From assembly GCF_026278245.1 (NCBI RefSeq), contig NZ_CP111079.1:2978501-3042500 (forward strand): 64,000 nucleotides of DNA. Reading direction: 5' to 3'. The notes under the pieces are model-generated. The model was not told where the DNA came from. It saw only the letters and a list, made by a program, of their open reading frames with translations, and did no database searches. Positions 18,036 to 26,533 of this stretch are shown here, one piece after another. Numbering within the stretch: position 1 is the stretch's first letter; the number at the start of each line of letters is the position of its first letter. The stretch is from Pontibacter kalidii (GTDB lineage: Bacteria > Bacteroidota > Bacteroidia > Cytophagales > Hymenobacteraceae). Made by a program: the position numbers and the translations under genes.

Positions 18036-19295
18036 ATGAAAGCAGTTACTGCTGAGATTATCACCATCGGAGACGAGATCCTGTACGGCCAGATCGTAGA
18101 TACCAACTCCGCCTGGATGGGCACTGAACTCACCAAGATCGGGGTAAAGGTAAAGCAAATTACCTCTATCTCCGACAATGCCGGGCATATTGTGCAGGCA
18201 CTGGACGAGGCTAAAACCCGCGCCGATATCATCCTTATCACCGGCGGCCTGGGCCCCACCAAGGACGATTTGACCAAGCACGTGCTGGCCGACTACTTCC
18301 ATACGTCGCTCAGGCTGCACGAGCCCTCGCTGGCCGACATCGCCGCGCTTTTTAAGGTGCGGGGCATCGAGCTGACGGAGCTGAACCGCCAGCAGGCGTT
18401 TCTGCCGGAAAGCTGCATGCCGGTCCGCAACGCGCTGGGAACGGCCCCGGGCATGTGGTTTGAGCAGGACGGGAAGGTGTTTGTGTCGATGCCGGGGGTA
18501 CCGTTTGAGATGAAGCGCATGATGACAGACATCGTGCTGCCGCAGCTCAAATCATACTTTAAAACACCGCACATCATTCATAAGGTCATACAGACCGTGG
18601 GCCTGGCCGAATCCATACTTGCCGAGCGCCTGGAGGACTGGGAAACCAGCCTGCCCGGGCACCTGAAGCTGGCCTACCTGCCGCACCTGGGCGGGGTGCG
18701 GCTGCGCCTGACAGGCCAAGGGATGGACGAGGCTATTTTAAAGCAGGAACTGCAGCAGGAAGTGGACAAGCTGCCGCCCCTCATCGGCAAGTATATTTTC
18801 GCCTACGGCGAGGTGCCGTTGGAGGAGGCCACCGGGCAGTTGCTAAAAGAGCGCGGCCTGACGGTGGCCACGGCCGAGAGCTGCACGGGCGGCTTTGTGG
18901 CCCACAAACTTACGAGTATAGCCGGCAGTTCGGCCTACTTCATGGGCGGCGTGATCGCCTACCACAACGAGGTGAAAATACGGGAGCTACGCATAAAACC
19001 TGAAACCCTGCAACAGCATGGCGCCGTAAGCGAGGCTACCGTGCGGGCCATGGCCGAGAACGTACGCCTGCAGTTTAGCACAGATATCGGCCTTGCCACC
19101 AGCGGCATTGCCGGGCCGGATGGCGGCACGCCAGACAAACCGGTGGGCACGATCTGGATCGCCTATGCCGACAAGTATAAAACGGAAGCTAAGCTACTCA
19201 ATTACAACAAGAACAGGCTGCTCAATATAGAATACACTACCATGGCTGTGCTGAACCTGCTGCGCCAAAGTTTGGAGCCAACGGTTGAGGAATAG
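18036..19295 (+). CDS. cinA: CinA family protein
   Basis: A 419-residue two-domain CinA: an N-terminal MoCF/molybdopterin-binding-like (COG1058) domain (EIITIGDEILYGQIVDTNS at residues 5-23; ITGGLGPTKDDLT near 68) with ADP-ribose pyrophosphatase-type activity in characterised members, and a C-terminal nicotinamide-mononucleotide deamidase domain from about residue 255 (TVATAESCTGGFVAHKLTS; GIAGPDGGTPDKPVGT near 350). Role: NAD salvage/pyridine nucleotide recycling; the competence name is historical. A separate protein with only the second domain is encoded at 61015-61506. Confidence 0.93.
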   Translation: MKAVTAEIITIGDEILYGQIVDTNSAWMGTELTKIGVKVKQITSISDNAGHIVQALDEAKTRADIILITGGLGPTKDDLTKHVLADYFHTSLRLHEPSLADIAALFKVRGIELTELNRQQAFLPESCMPVRNALGTAPGMWFEQDGKVFVSMPGVPFEMKRMMTDIVLPQLKSYFKTPHIIHKVIQTVGLAESILAERLEDWETSLPGHLKLAYLPHLGGVRLRLTGQGMDEAILKQELQQEVDKLPPLIGKYIFAYGEVPLEEATGQLLKERGLTVATAESCTGGFVAHKLTSIAGSSAYFMGGVIAYHNEVKIRELRIKPETLQQHGAVSEATVRAMAENVRLQFSTDIGLATSGIAGPDGGTPDKPVGTIWIAYADKYKTEAKLLNYNKNRLLNIEYTTMAVLNLLRQSLEPTVEE

Positions 19296-19314
19296 GCTAA
19301 AATAATTAACTTTG
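19285..19314 (+). promoter_or_regulatory. Promoter of the E2 gene
   Basis: TTG at 19285-19287, a 19-base spacer, and TAACTTTG at 19307-19314 match the Bacteroidota -33/-7 promoter. It overlaps the last codons of cinA and lies 106 bases before the E2 start codon. Confidence 0.6.
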
Positions 19315-19420
19315 TCTGAACTTTTCATACAACAGGCCTGAAAAGGGGTTAGTACTCACTTCCTTTTTAGAGCCCTGCATCTTTTCCTGAATTAAAAACG
19401 ATCAACGAATAACGACACAT

Positions 19421-20779
19421 ATGGCACTTGTAGAAATGGTTATGCCCAAGATGGGCGAGAGTATCATGGAAGGTACCGTTCTCAAATGGCTCAAAAGCGT
19501 GGGTGACACCATTGAGCAGGACGAATCGGTACTGGAGGTAGCTACAGATAAAGTGGACACAGAGGTACCTGCCCTGCAAAGCGGCGTGCTGAAGGAGATT
19601 TTGGTACAGGAGGGTGATGTGGTAGCCGTTGGCGCTCCGATCGCTGTCATCGCTACGGATGGTGAGGACACCGGTACTCCTGCTGCCCCTGCTACTACCG
19701 AGGCTCCCGCCCCTGCCGCCGCTGCACCTGAGGCCGCGCCACAGCAAGCTGCCGCTTCCCCTGCCGGCGCTGTAGCCAGGCTAGACCAGCCTGCCGCTGG
19801 CCGTTTCTACTCGCCGCTGGTGCTCAACATTGCCCGCGAAGAAGGCATTTCGATGCAGGAACTGGAGTACATTCCGGGTACCGGCAAGGAAGGCCGCGTG
19901 TCCAAGAAAGATATTCTGGAGTATGTAGAGAGCCGTAAAAACGCTCCTGCCCAGGCTGCCGCTCCGCAGGCACAGGCTCCGGCTGCTCCACAAGTACAGC
20001 TACAGACAGCCCCTGCCGCTCAGCCGCAGGCTGCTGCCCCTCAGGTGAAACCGGCTGCTTCTTACGGTGGCAACACAGAGCTGATCGAGATGGACCGCAT
20101 GCGCAAGATGATTGCCGACCGCATGGTAGACAGCAAGCGCATCTCTCCGCACGTTACCTCTTTCGTGGAGGCCGACGTGACCAACCTCGTGAACTGGAGA
20201 AACAAGTGGAAGAATGAGTATAAGAAGCGCGAGGGCGAGAACCTGACCTTCACGCCGATCTTCATCGACGCCATTGCCAAGGCCATCAAAGACTTCCCGA
20301 TGATCAACGTGTCGGTGGACGGCAGCACCATCATCCGCCATAAGGACATCAACATCGGCATGGCTGTGGCTCTGCCTAGCGGTAACCTGATCGTGCCCAA
20401 CATCAAGAACGCCGACCAACTGAACCTGAACGGGCTGACCAAGAAGGTGAACGACCTGGCCAACCGTGGCCGCATGAACAAACTGACGCCGGACGACCTG
20501 GCAGGTGGCACCTACACCGTGTCTAACGTGGGCTCTTTCGGCAACGTGATGGGCACGCCGATCATCATGCAGCCGCAGGTGGCCATCATGGCGGTGGGCG
20601 CGATCAAGAAAAAGCCAGCCGTGATCGAGACGCCGGAAGGTGATCTGATCGGAATCCGCCACTTCATGTTCCTGTCGCACTCTTACGACCACCGCGTGGT
20701 GGATGGCTCGCTGGGCGGCATGTTCGTGCGCCGTGTGGCCGATTACCTGGAGCAGTTCGACGTGAACCAGACCATTTAA
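19421..20779 (+). CDS. 2-oxoacid dehydrogenase E2 acyltransferase
   Basis: Dihydrolipoamide acyltransferase core of a 2-oxoacid dehydrogenase complex, 452 residues. Domain order: lipoyl domain 1-76 with lipoyl-lysine Lys44 (ATDKVDTEV); Ala/Pro-rich linker 85-125; peripheral-subunit-binding domain about 128-165 (YSPLVLNIAREEGISMQELE); second Ala/Pro/Gln linker; catalytic domain from about 220 with His424 in DHRVVDG. The lipoyl end resembles branched-chain or 2-oxoglutarate E2 as much as pyruvate E2, so the substrate is left open. No E1 or E3 gene lies beside it. Followed by a strong terminator. Confidence 0.9.
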   Translation: MALVEMVMPKMGESIMEGTVLKWLKSVGDTIEQDESVLEVATDKVDTEVPALQSGVLKEILVQEGDVVAVGAPIAVIATDGEDTGTPAAPATTEAPAPAAAAPEAAPQQAAASPAGAVARLDQPAAGRFYSPLVLNIAREEGISMQELEYIPGTGKEGRVSKKDILEYVESRKNAPAQAAAPQAQAPAAPQVQLQTAPAAQPQAAAPQVKPAASYGGNTELIEMDRMRKMIADRMVDSKRISPHVTSFVEADVTNLVNWRNKWKNEYKKREGENLTFTPIFIDAIAKAIKDFPMINVSVDGSTIIRHKDINIGMAVALPSGNLIVPNIKNADQLNLNGLTKKVNDLANRGRMNKLTPDDLAGGTYTVSNVGSFGNVMGTPIIMQPQVAIMAVGAIKKKPAVIETPEGDLIGIRHFMFLSHSYDHRVVDGSLGGMFVRRVADYLEQFDVNQTI

Positions 20780-20830
20780 TCTATGACAAAAGATCTTTTG
20801 ACTTAGGACAAAAGGCCTCCTTGTAAGTAT

Positions 20831-20860
20831 AAAGCCTGCTTCGTAACCGGAGCAGGCTTT
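20831..20860 (+). terminator. Terminator after E2
   Basis: AAAGCCTGCT at 20831-20840 pairs perfectly with AGCAGGCTTT at 20851-20860, followed by CTTTTG. It lies 52 bases after the E2 stop and directly follows an AAGTATA unit. Confidence 0.7.
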
Positions 20861-20972
20861 CTTTTGTCAGAAATTTTAAGAAAACCAGCACTTTTTGCGA
20901 TTGCCAAAGTATAAATTAGCAAATTGGTATATTATTACGCATTATGCTGACATCACACGAACCAATAAAACG

Positions 20973-21488
20973 ATGAAAAACATACTTCCCTGGATACTGG
21001 CCGCCGTGTTCCTGTTTCTGGCGCTATACTTTTACTGGCAGAAAAACGAGGCTGAGAGTCGCCTGAGCATTGCCGACAGCCAGGTGGCCGAGATTGACCA
21101 GGAACTGGAGGAGCAGACCGCGGCCGTGGACTCGCTGGAGGAAATGGTGCTGCCACCCGACACGATGAACCTGGTGCCTCCGGGCGGTGCCGCCTTTGTG
21201 GACGAACTGGGCAGCCTGAGCCAAGCCGATATCCAGCGCCTGAAGCGCAAGGGCCTCAAAAACCCGGAGACCGACCTGATGAACGACCTGAGCCGCAAGC
21301 AAGAGGCGCTCCTGCCTACCAAAGGCGTGCTGGGCGGCACCATGGCCATCCGCGACACCCGCATCCTGAACGACCGCTACGCCTTGGCCTACTATGAGGA
21401 CGGCCACATTGGCGGTTACATGCTCCTGAAGTATGAAGTGAAGGACGGGAAGATTAATTGGACGGTGATGGATAGCTCGCCGCTGTAA
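20973..21488 (+). CDS. Membrane-anchored coiled-coil protein, unknown
   Basis: A 171-residue protein I do not recognise. One N-terminal membrane segment (about residues 4-22, ILPWILAAVFLFLALYFYW), then a short coiled coil (about 25-55: Q/E-rich heptads), then a soluble domain rich in charged residues with GGTMAIRDTRILNDRYALAYYEDGHI-type beta strands near the end. The ATG at 20973 is chosen because it begins a clean membrane segment; an upstream TTG would add 26 unlikely residues. The start of the next gene is 56 bases downstream, suggesting a two-gene unit. Confidence 0.65.
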   Translation: MKNILPWILAAVFLFLALYFYWQKNEAESRLSIADSQVAEIDQELEEQTAAVDSLEEMVLPPDTMNLVPPGGAAFVDELGSLSQADIQRLKRKGLKNPETDLMNDLSRKQEALLPTKGVLGGTMAIRDTRILNDRYALAYYEDGHIGGYMLLKYEVKDGKINWTVMDSSPL

Positions 21489-21544
21489 TTTCCTAGCACG
21501 GGATTTGAGTGGAAGAAGTATAAAGCACAAAAATCAGCCAACCG

Positions 21545-22138
21545 ATGTCAACACTACTGCTAAGTTTCCTGCTTCCCCTCTCCTTTATACTTTCCGATTC
21601 ATCTCAGCTGCGCCTGCAGCGGGACCTGCAGAAAGACCTCAGCCGCCTGCAGCAGGCCAACAGCTACTTCATCAGCGACAACAGCAACCTGAGCCCCACC
21701 GTGCAAACCGTGGCACAGGACCTGCAAATGTTCGCCCTGGTGGCCAACCTCGACCTGAGCAAGGCCACCTACATCCAGCAACAGCAGGGGCAACACCAGG
21801 TGCACCGCTGGAAGTTTGATGAGGGTGAAATCCGCAGCATTGTGCAGATACAGAGCAACATTGCACTGGACACGGTGGTAACGCAGCGCTACCTCGAGAA
21901 CCGCGCCCCCACCCAGCACCGCATCCAAAACAGCTTCAACTTCCGCACCTATCTTGTTTCCACAGCTTCGGAGCCAGACAAGCTATACTACCTGACAGAG
22001 GAACAGCAGGGGCTGCTAGGCTACCGGCTAGGCGAAAAGCAGGTGGAGATAACCTATGCTGCGGCCAAAGAGGGCTTGAGCGATATCCTGCCTGCGTATA
22101 AAGCGGAAGTGCAGCAGCTGAGCGCCGGATTCCGGTAA
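21545..22138 (+). CDS. Secreted or periplasmic protein, unknown
   Basis: A 197-residue protein of unrecognised family. A hydrophobic N-terminus (residues 1-17, LLLSFLLPLSFILSDS) looks like a signal peptide; the rest is Gln-rich with alternating helix and strand and no cysteine or catalytic motif that I can see. It follows the coiled-coil protein on the same strand. Composition and the presence of TATACTT at its 5' end suit resident chromosomal DNA. Confidence 0.6.
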   Translation: MSTLLLSFLLPLSFILSDSSQLRLQRDLQKDLSRLQQANSYFISDNSNLSPTVQTVAQDLQMFALVANLDLSKATYIQQQQGQHQVHRWKFDEGEIRSIVQIQSNIALDTVVTQRYLENRAPTQHRIQNSFNFRTYLVSTASEPDKLYYLTEEQQGLLGYRLGEKQVEITYAAAKEGLSDILPAYKAEVQQLSAGFR

Positions 22139-22503
22139 TAGCTGCATTTTGTTTCCCTCCCCTCAAACCACACCATTCTCATCCGAAGCTAATCTTGGAA
22201 ATGGGTATTGTTTGCGCCCCTCCGGAAAAGCGCTTCCTGTAAAATCATTCGCTGGCAGCACCCTTTCGGTTTATACTTGCTTTTACAATCTGAAGCACTT
22301 GCTGTAAGTAAAGTATTCTTCAGTAATTATGTCGCAGTGACGGCAGGTTTGCTCCGGCAGTTCAGCCAACAAGTATGGGCGGGTAGCCATGTGCTGACAG
22401 ATTGACATAAAAAAGAGGCGATCTTCCTGTTGGCACATACCTTGTTAAAACAGAAGTAACCTTAAAAGAAAATTGAATCAGCAACTATAAATAAAACTAT
22501 AGA
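22139..22503. other. Spacer before dnaK
   Basis: About 365 bases without a credible gene. A near-match to the -7 consensus (TACCTTGT at 22438-22445) lies 58 bases before dnaK, but no -33 box is suitably spaced. No CIRCE-type inverted repeat is visible. Confidence 0.5.
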
Positions 22504-24441
22504 ATGGGAAAAATAATAGGCATTGACTTAGGTACTACAAACTCTTGCGTTGCCGTAATGGAGGGTAACGAGCCGGTTGTTATACCTAATAGCGAAGGAC
22601 GCCGCACGACTCCGTCTATCGTAGCATTCTTGGATAACGGAAACGGCGAGCGTAAAGTAGGAGATCCTGCCAAGCGCCAGGCGATCACGAACCCGCAGAA
22701 CACGATTGCTTCCATCAAGCGCTTCATGGGCCACAGCTACAACGAGGTGAGCGAGGAGGCAAAGCAGGTTTCTTACAAAGTGGTACAGGGTGGTAACAAC
22801 ACCGTACGCGTTGAGATCGGCGACAGACAATATACGCCACAAGAGATCTCCGCAATGGTGCTTCAGAAAATGAAGGCTACTGCCGAGGAGTACCTGGGAA
22901 CTACGGTCACAGAAGCGGTTATCACTGTTCCAGCATACTTTAATGATGCACAGCGCCAGGCTACCAAAGAGGCCGGCCAGATTGCAGGCCTTGAGGTGAA
23001 GCGTATCATCAACGAGCCAACCGCCGCTGCGCTTGCTTACGGCCTGGACAAGAAAAGCATCGACCAGAAGATCGCGGTGTTTGACCTTGGTGGCGGTACA
23101 TTCGATATCTCGATCCTGGAATTGGGTGACGGCGTGTTCGAGGTACTTTCCACAAACGGCGACACGCACCTGGGTGGTGATGACTTTGACCAGGTGATCA
23201 TCAACTGGCTGGCCGATGAGTTCAAGAAAGACGAAGGCCTGGACCTGCGCAAAGACCCGATGGCATTACAGCGCCTGAAAGAAGCCGCTGAAAAGGCTAA
23301 GATTGAGCTTTCCTCTTCTCAGGAGACAGAAATTAACCTGCCTTACATCATGCCGGTAGATGGGGTGCCGAAACACCTGGTGCGCAAACTCAGCCGCGCC
23401 AAGTTCGAGCAACTGTCTGACGATTTGATCCGCCGCTCCATGGAGCCTTGCAAAAAAGCGCTTCAGGACGCTGGTCTTTCTACTTCTGATATCGATGAGG
23501 TGATTCTGGTAGGTGGTTCTACCCGTATCCCGAAGGTGCAGGAAGAAGTGGAGAAATTCTTCGGCAAGAAGCCTTCTAAAGGCGTGAACCCGGATGAAGT
23601 GGTGGCCATTGGTGCCGCTATTCAGGGTGGCGTACTAACAGGTGAGGTAAAAGACGTGCTCCTGCTGGACGTAACGCCGCTCTCACTCGGTATTGAGACA
23701 ATGGGTGGCGTGATGACCAAGCTGATCGAGTCTAACACAACGATTCCTACCAAGAAGTCTGAGACCTTCTCTACCGCTTCGGATAACCAGCCATCCGTGG
23801 AGATCCATGTGCTGCAGGGCGAGCGCCCAATGGCTAAGGATAACCGCACGATCGGCCGCTTCCACCTGTCCGACATTCCGCCGGCACCGCGTGGCGTACC
23901 GCAGATCGAGGTTATTTTCGACATCGACGCCAATGGTATCCTGCACGTAACAGCGAAGGATAAAGCGACAGGCAAAGAGCAGAAGATTCGTATTGAGGCT
24001 TCTTCTGGCCTGAGCGAGCAGGAGATCGAGAAAATGCGTAAGGAGGCGGAGGCCAACGCCGAAGCTGATAAGAAAGCCAAGGAAGAGATCGAGAAGCTGA
24101 ACACAGCCGACTCCATGATCTTCCAGACTGAGAAGCAGCTGAAAGAGTATGGCGACAAGCTATCTGCCGGTAACAAATCGAATATCGAGAACGCGCTGGG
24201 CGAGCTGAGAACTGCTCACGGAGCCAAAGATATCGCTGGCATCGATAAAGCCCTTGAGAACCTGAACAACGCGTGGAGTGCAGCCTCTCAGGAAATGTAC
24301 GCTGCAACACAAGGCCAGGGAGCACCAGGCGCTGAAGCAGGAGGTGGCAACGGCCAGCCTGGCGGTCCGCAGGGTGCAGCCAACGACGGCGGCGTAACCG
24401 ATGTAGACTACGAGGAAGTAGACGGCAGCACCAACAAATAA
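22504..24441 (+). CDS. dnaK: Chaperone DnaK (Hsp70)
   Basis: Cytoplasmic Hsp70 of 645 residues. The ATPase domain (1-385) shows the phosphate-1 motif [28 protein letters not shown] near 195, and [16 protein letters not shown] near 340. The interdomain linker [16 protein letters not shown] is at about 385-400, followed by the substrate-binding beta domain, helical lid and a Gly/Gln-rich tail ending VDYEEVD-type acidic residues, as in canonical DnaK. No grpE or dnaJ neighbour. It lacks any AAGTATA heptamer over 1.9 kb, consistent with strong codon selection. A good terminator follows. Confidence 0.98.
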   Translation: MGKIIGIDLGTTNSCVAVMEGNEPVVIPNSEGRRTTPSIVAFLDNGNGERKVGDPAKRQAITNPQNTIASIKRFMGHSYNEVSEEAKQVSYKVVQGGNNTVRVEIGDRQYTPQEISAMVLQKMKATAEEYLGTTVTEAVITVPAYFNDAQRQATKEAGQIAGLEVKRIINEPTAAALAYGLDKKSIDQKIAVFDLGGGTFDISILELGDGVFEVLSTNGDTHLGGDDFDQVIINWLADEFKKDEGLDLRKDPMALQRLKEAAEKAKIELSSSQETEINLPYIMPVDGVPKHLVRKLSRAKFEQLSDDLIRRSMEPCKKALQDAGLSTSDIDEVILVGGSTRIPKVQEEVEKFFGKKPSKGVNPDEVVAIGAAIQGGVLTGEVKDVLLLDVTPLSLGIETMGGVMTKLIESNTTIPTKKSETFSTASDNQPSVEIHVLQGERPMAKDNRTIGRFHLSDIPPAPRGVPQIEVIFDIDANGILHVTAKDKATGKEQKIRIEASSGLSEQEIEKMRKEAEANAEADKKAKEEIEKLNTADSMIFQTEKQLKEYGDKLSAGNKSNIENALGELRTAHGAKDIAGIDKALENLNNAWSAASQEMYAATQGQGAPGAEAGGGNGQPGGPQGAANDGGVTDVDYEEVDGSTNK

Positions 24442-24463
24442 GCATCTAAAACTCAAACCATAC

Positions 24464-24498
24464 AAAACTCCCCTGCTGGTCTCCGGCAGGGGAGTTTT
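24464..24498 (+). terminator. Terminator after dnaK
   Basis: AAAACTCCCCTGC (24464-24476) pairs with GCAGGGGAGTTTT (24486-24498), followed by further T residues. Starts 22 bases after the stop. Confidence 0.8.
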
Positions 24499-24602
24499 TT
24501 GTTTTAAGCCTTACATTCTGCTTTTATATATAGTAGAAATATGTAAATTTTACTAAAATCACTTATTTGCATATTTCAAGCCCTAACTACTTCCATTCCT
24601 CC

Positions 24603-25856
24603 ATGAAACAACTTTACATTACCCTCCTTTTACTCTTTGTTTGCAGCCTCTCCTTCGCCCAGAGAAGCTTTCAGCCCGGCTACATTGTGCAGCACGGTGA
24701 TACGGTCCGCGGCTTGGTAGACTACAGGGGGCCCATGCGCAGCTCTGTGGTAACGACTTTCAAAGAACAGGAGCGTTCCTCCGAAAAAACCTTTACGCCA
24801 CATGACATAACGGCCTACGGCTTTGAAAACGGGCAGAAACTGTTCGAGGCGTTTGATATTCCTGTGGCAGCAGAGGCGGATACAACAAAGGAGCGGGTGT
24901 TCCTGGATGTGCTGGTTAAGGGCCGGGCAAGCGTGTACTATTACCGTGACTCGTTCCAGAGAGACCGTTACTTCCTGAAAAAAGAGGGTCAGCCACTAAT
25001 AGAACTCATTTACGAGGAGATTATGCTGAAAGACACGAACTCGGGTAAGCTATATAAAGCGAAGAAACGGGATTATGCTAACACGATCGCTGTAGCCTTT
25101 GCGGACTGTGAAAAGATAAAAGCGAGCAGATTTAAAGCCTTGATGTTCACGGCTAGCGCCCTGGCTGACATAACAGAAGCATACAACCAATGCGTGGGCG
25201 GCGGAACTGACATAAAAAAAGCTGACAGAAAGAAGCCTGTCTTTACCATTGCCCCTGCTCTCACCTATACTTCCAGCACCTTTACGCTGAAAGGCGATGA
25301 GCACCCGGCAAGCCGTGGGAAGTATAAAAACGAATCCATAGGGCTGGGGGGCGGTATCACCACCAATGTCACCGTCCCAAGGCTAAACGAAAAGCTCTCC
25401 ATTCAGGCAGACCTGCTTTACATGCCTTTCAGGCAGACAGCCTCTTTCAACTACAGAAACAGCCTTGGCTTTAACTATGAGTATGACGTAGTTTTTGATG
25501 TGGATTACCTGAAAGTGCCAGTTCAGTTCATGTATACTTACCCTAATGGTAAGCTAAGGGCATACTTTAGCGCAGGAGTCGTAAACAATTTTGCTGTGCA
25601 GGTAACGCAGCAATCTACCCGCACAGATTACTTTAACCCGGACGAACCAAGAGTACGAGAGCAGGAAGCTTTTGGTGAAGGCGGCTTTCGAAAGCGCACA
25701 CTGGGCGTGACGGCAGGTGCAGGCATGTCTATCCCTCTCGGAGCAAAGGCAGTACTAGTAAGCGTCAGGTATGAGGTGAATGAGAATACATCCGCCATCA
25801 ACAGTGTTTCCGCAAAGGCGAAACACCTCTACTTCTTGCTGGGTTATAGGTTGTAA
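24603..25856 (+). CDS. Outer-membrane beta-barrel protein
   Basis: A 417-residue exported protein: signal peptide MKQLYITLLLLFVCSLSFAQ (1-20). Residues about 20-190 form a soluble region (PGYIVQHGDTVRGLVDYRG), and residues about 215-417 look like an eight-to-ten-stranded barrel of the outer-membrane protein beta-barrel (porin-like) class, with alternating aromatic/hydrophobic strands and a C-terminal LYFLLGYRL. I know similar proteins in Cytophagales annotated only as outer membrane beta-barrel or PorT-family; function is unknown. The ATG at 24603 is chosen for the clean signal peptide. A hairpin terminator follows. Confidence 0.75.
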   Translation: MKQLYITLLLLFVCSLSFAQRSFQPGYIVQHGDTVRGLVDYRGPMRSSVVTTFKEQERSSEKTFTPHDITAYGFENGQKLFEAFDIPVAAEADTTKERVFLDVLVKGRASVYYYRDSFQRDRYFLKKEGQPLIELIYEEIMLKDTNSGKLYKAKKRDYANTIAVAFADCEKIKASRFKALMFTASALADITEAYNQCVGGGTDIKKADRKKPVFTIAPALTYTSSTFTLKGDEHPASRGKYKNESIGLGGGITTNVTVPRLNEKLSIQADLLYMPFRQTASFNYRNSLGFNYEYDVVFDVDYLKVPVQFMYTYPNGKLRAYFSAGVVNNFAVQVTQQSTRTDYFNPDEPRVREQEAFGEGGFRKRTLGVTAGAGMSIPLGAKAVLVSVRYEVNENTSAINSVSAKAKHLYFLLGYRL

Positions 25857-25875
25857 GTAGTTTCCGATACAGGGA

Positions 25876-25913
25876 AAGTGGTCGTTGCAGCGCTGTATCT
25901 GCAGCGGCCACTT
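25876..25913 (+). terminator. Terminator-like hairpin after barrel protein
   Basis: AAGTGGTCGTTGCA (25876-25889) pairs with TGCAGCGGCCACTT (25900-25913) with two G-U pairs. It lies 20 bases after the stop; the following sequence is only weakly T-rich. Confidence 0.55.
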
Positions 25914-26533
25914 CTATATACAATTCCCTTACTCTACTTGCTTGTGCGCCCCATAAGTAGTAGACCTTCCATTTACATCACGCGACATCCGAGGACTAAC
26001 ATCCTCTAAAAGTTAAATTTACAACCTAATCATTGTCATAGTAATAACATGCAGGCCGCTGCTGCAGTGCAAACCAAAGTATAATTTATTCAGGCAAAAT
26101 CATAAGTATAAACGATAAGCCTCCCGCCTCTTACACCCCACAATTCACTTTACTATTAATCGAATAGACACATCAGAGCAAGCCACGACATGTACTAAGC
26201 AGCAGTAGCTAGTCTCGTCATCGAAGGCATTATTCATACACTTTTCCGTGAGCGGTTTTGTTCGGAGCAAAATAATTATCACTATTGCAGGGATTAGCAA
26301 ATTAAGTATTGCAAAAATTAATACAATTTTTAATTTCTTACCTTCTAGTGTCTCTATGGTGTACGCCTACCCTCCAGAATACTTACGTATAGCCCCTTCT
26401 ACACCTCGCTTGCTGGCGCACCATGCGGGCAAGTATGCGTCAGAGCCCGCTGAACTTGCTTCCTACAGCACAGGTACATTCCATCAGCAGGCCTGCGGGT
26501 AACTTAGCCTCCAATGTTTAAGTATTGCAGTTT
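25914..26533. other. Non-coding stretch before beta-helix gene
   Basis: About 620 AT-rich bases. A frame of 84 codons at 26248-26502 has no start context or recognisable product and is judged spurious. One or two AAGTATA units occur near 26078 and 26105. No promoter that I can call with confidence. Confidence 0.45.

Noticed and set aside
22438..22445. dnaK promoter -7 box (TACCTTGT)
   Set aside because: Only a partial match and no -33 box at the right distance, so not reported as a promoter.
26248..26502. Frame of 84 codons before the beta-helix gene
   Set aside because: No ribosome-binding context, AT-rich spacer composition and no recognisable product.
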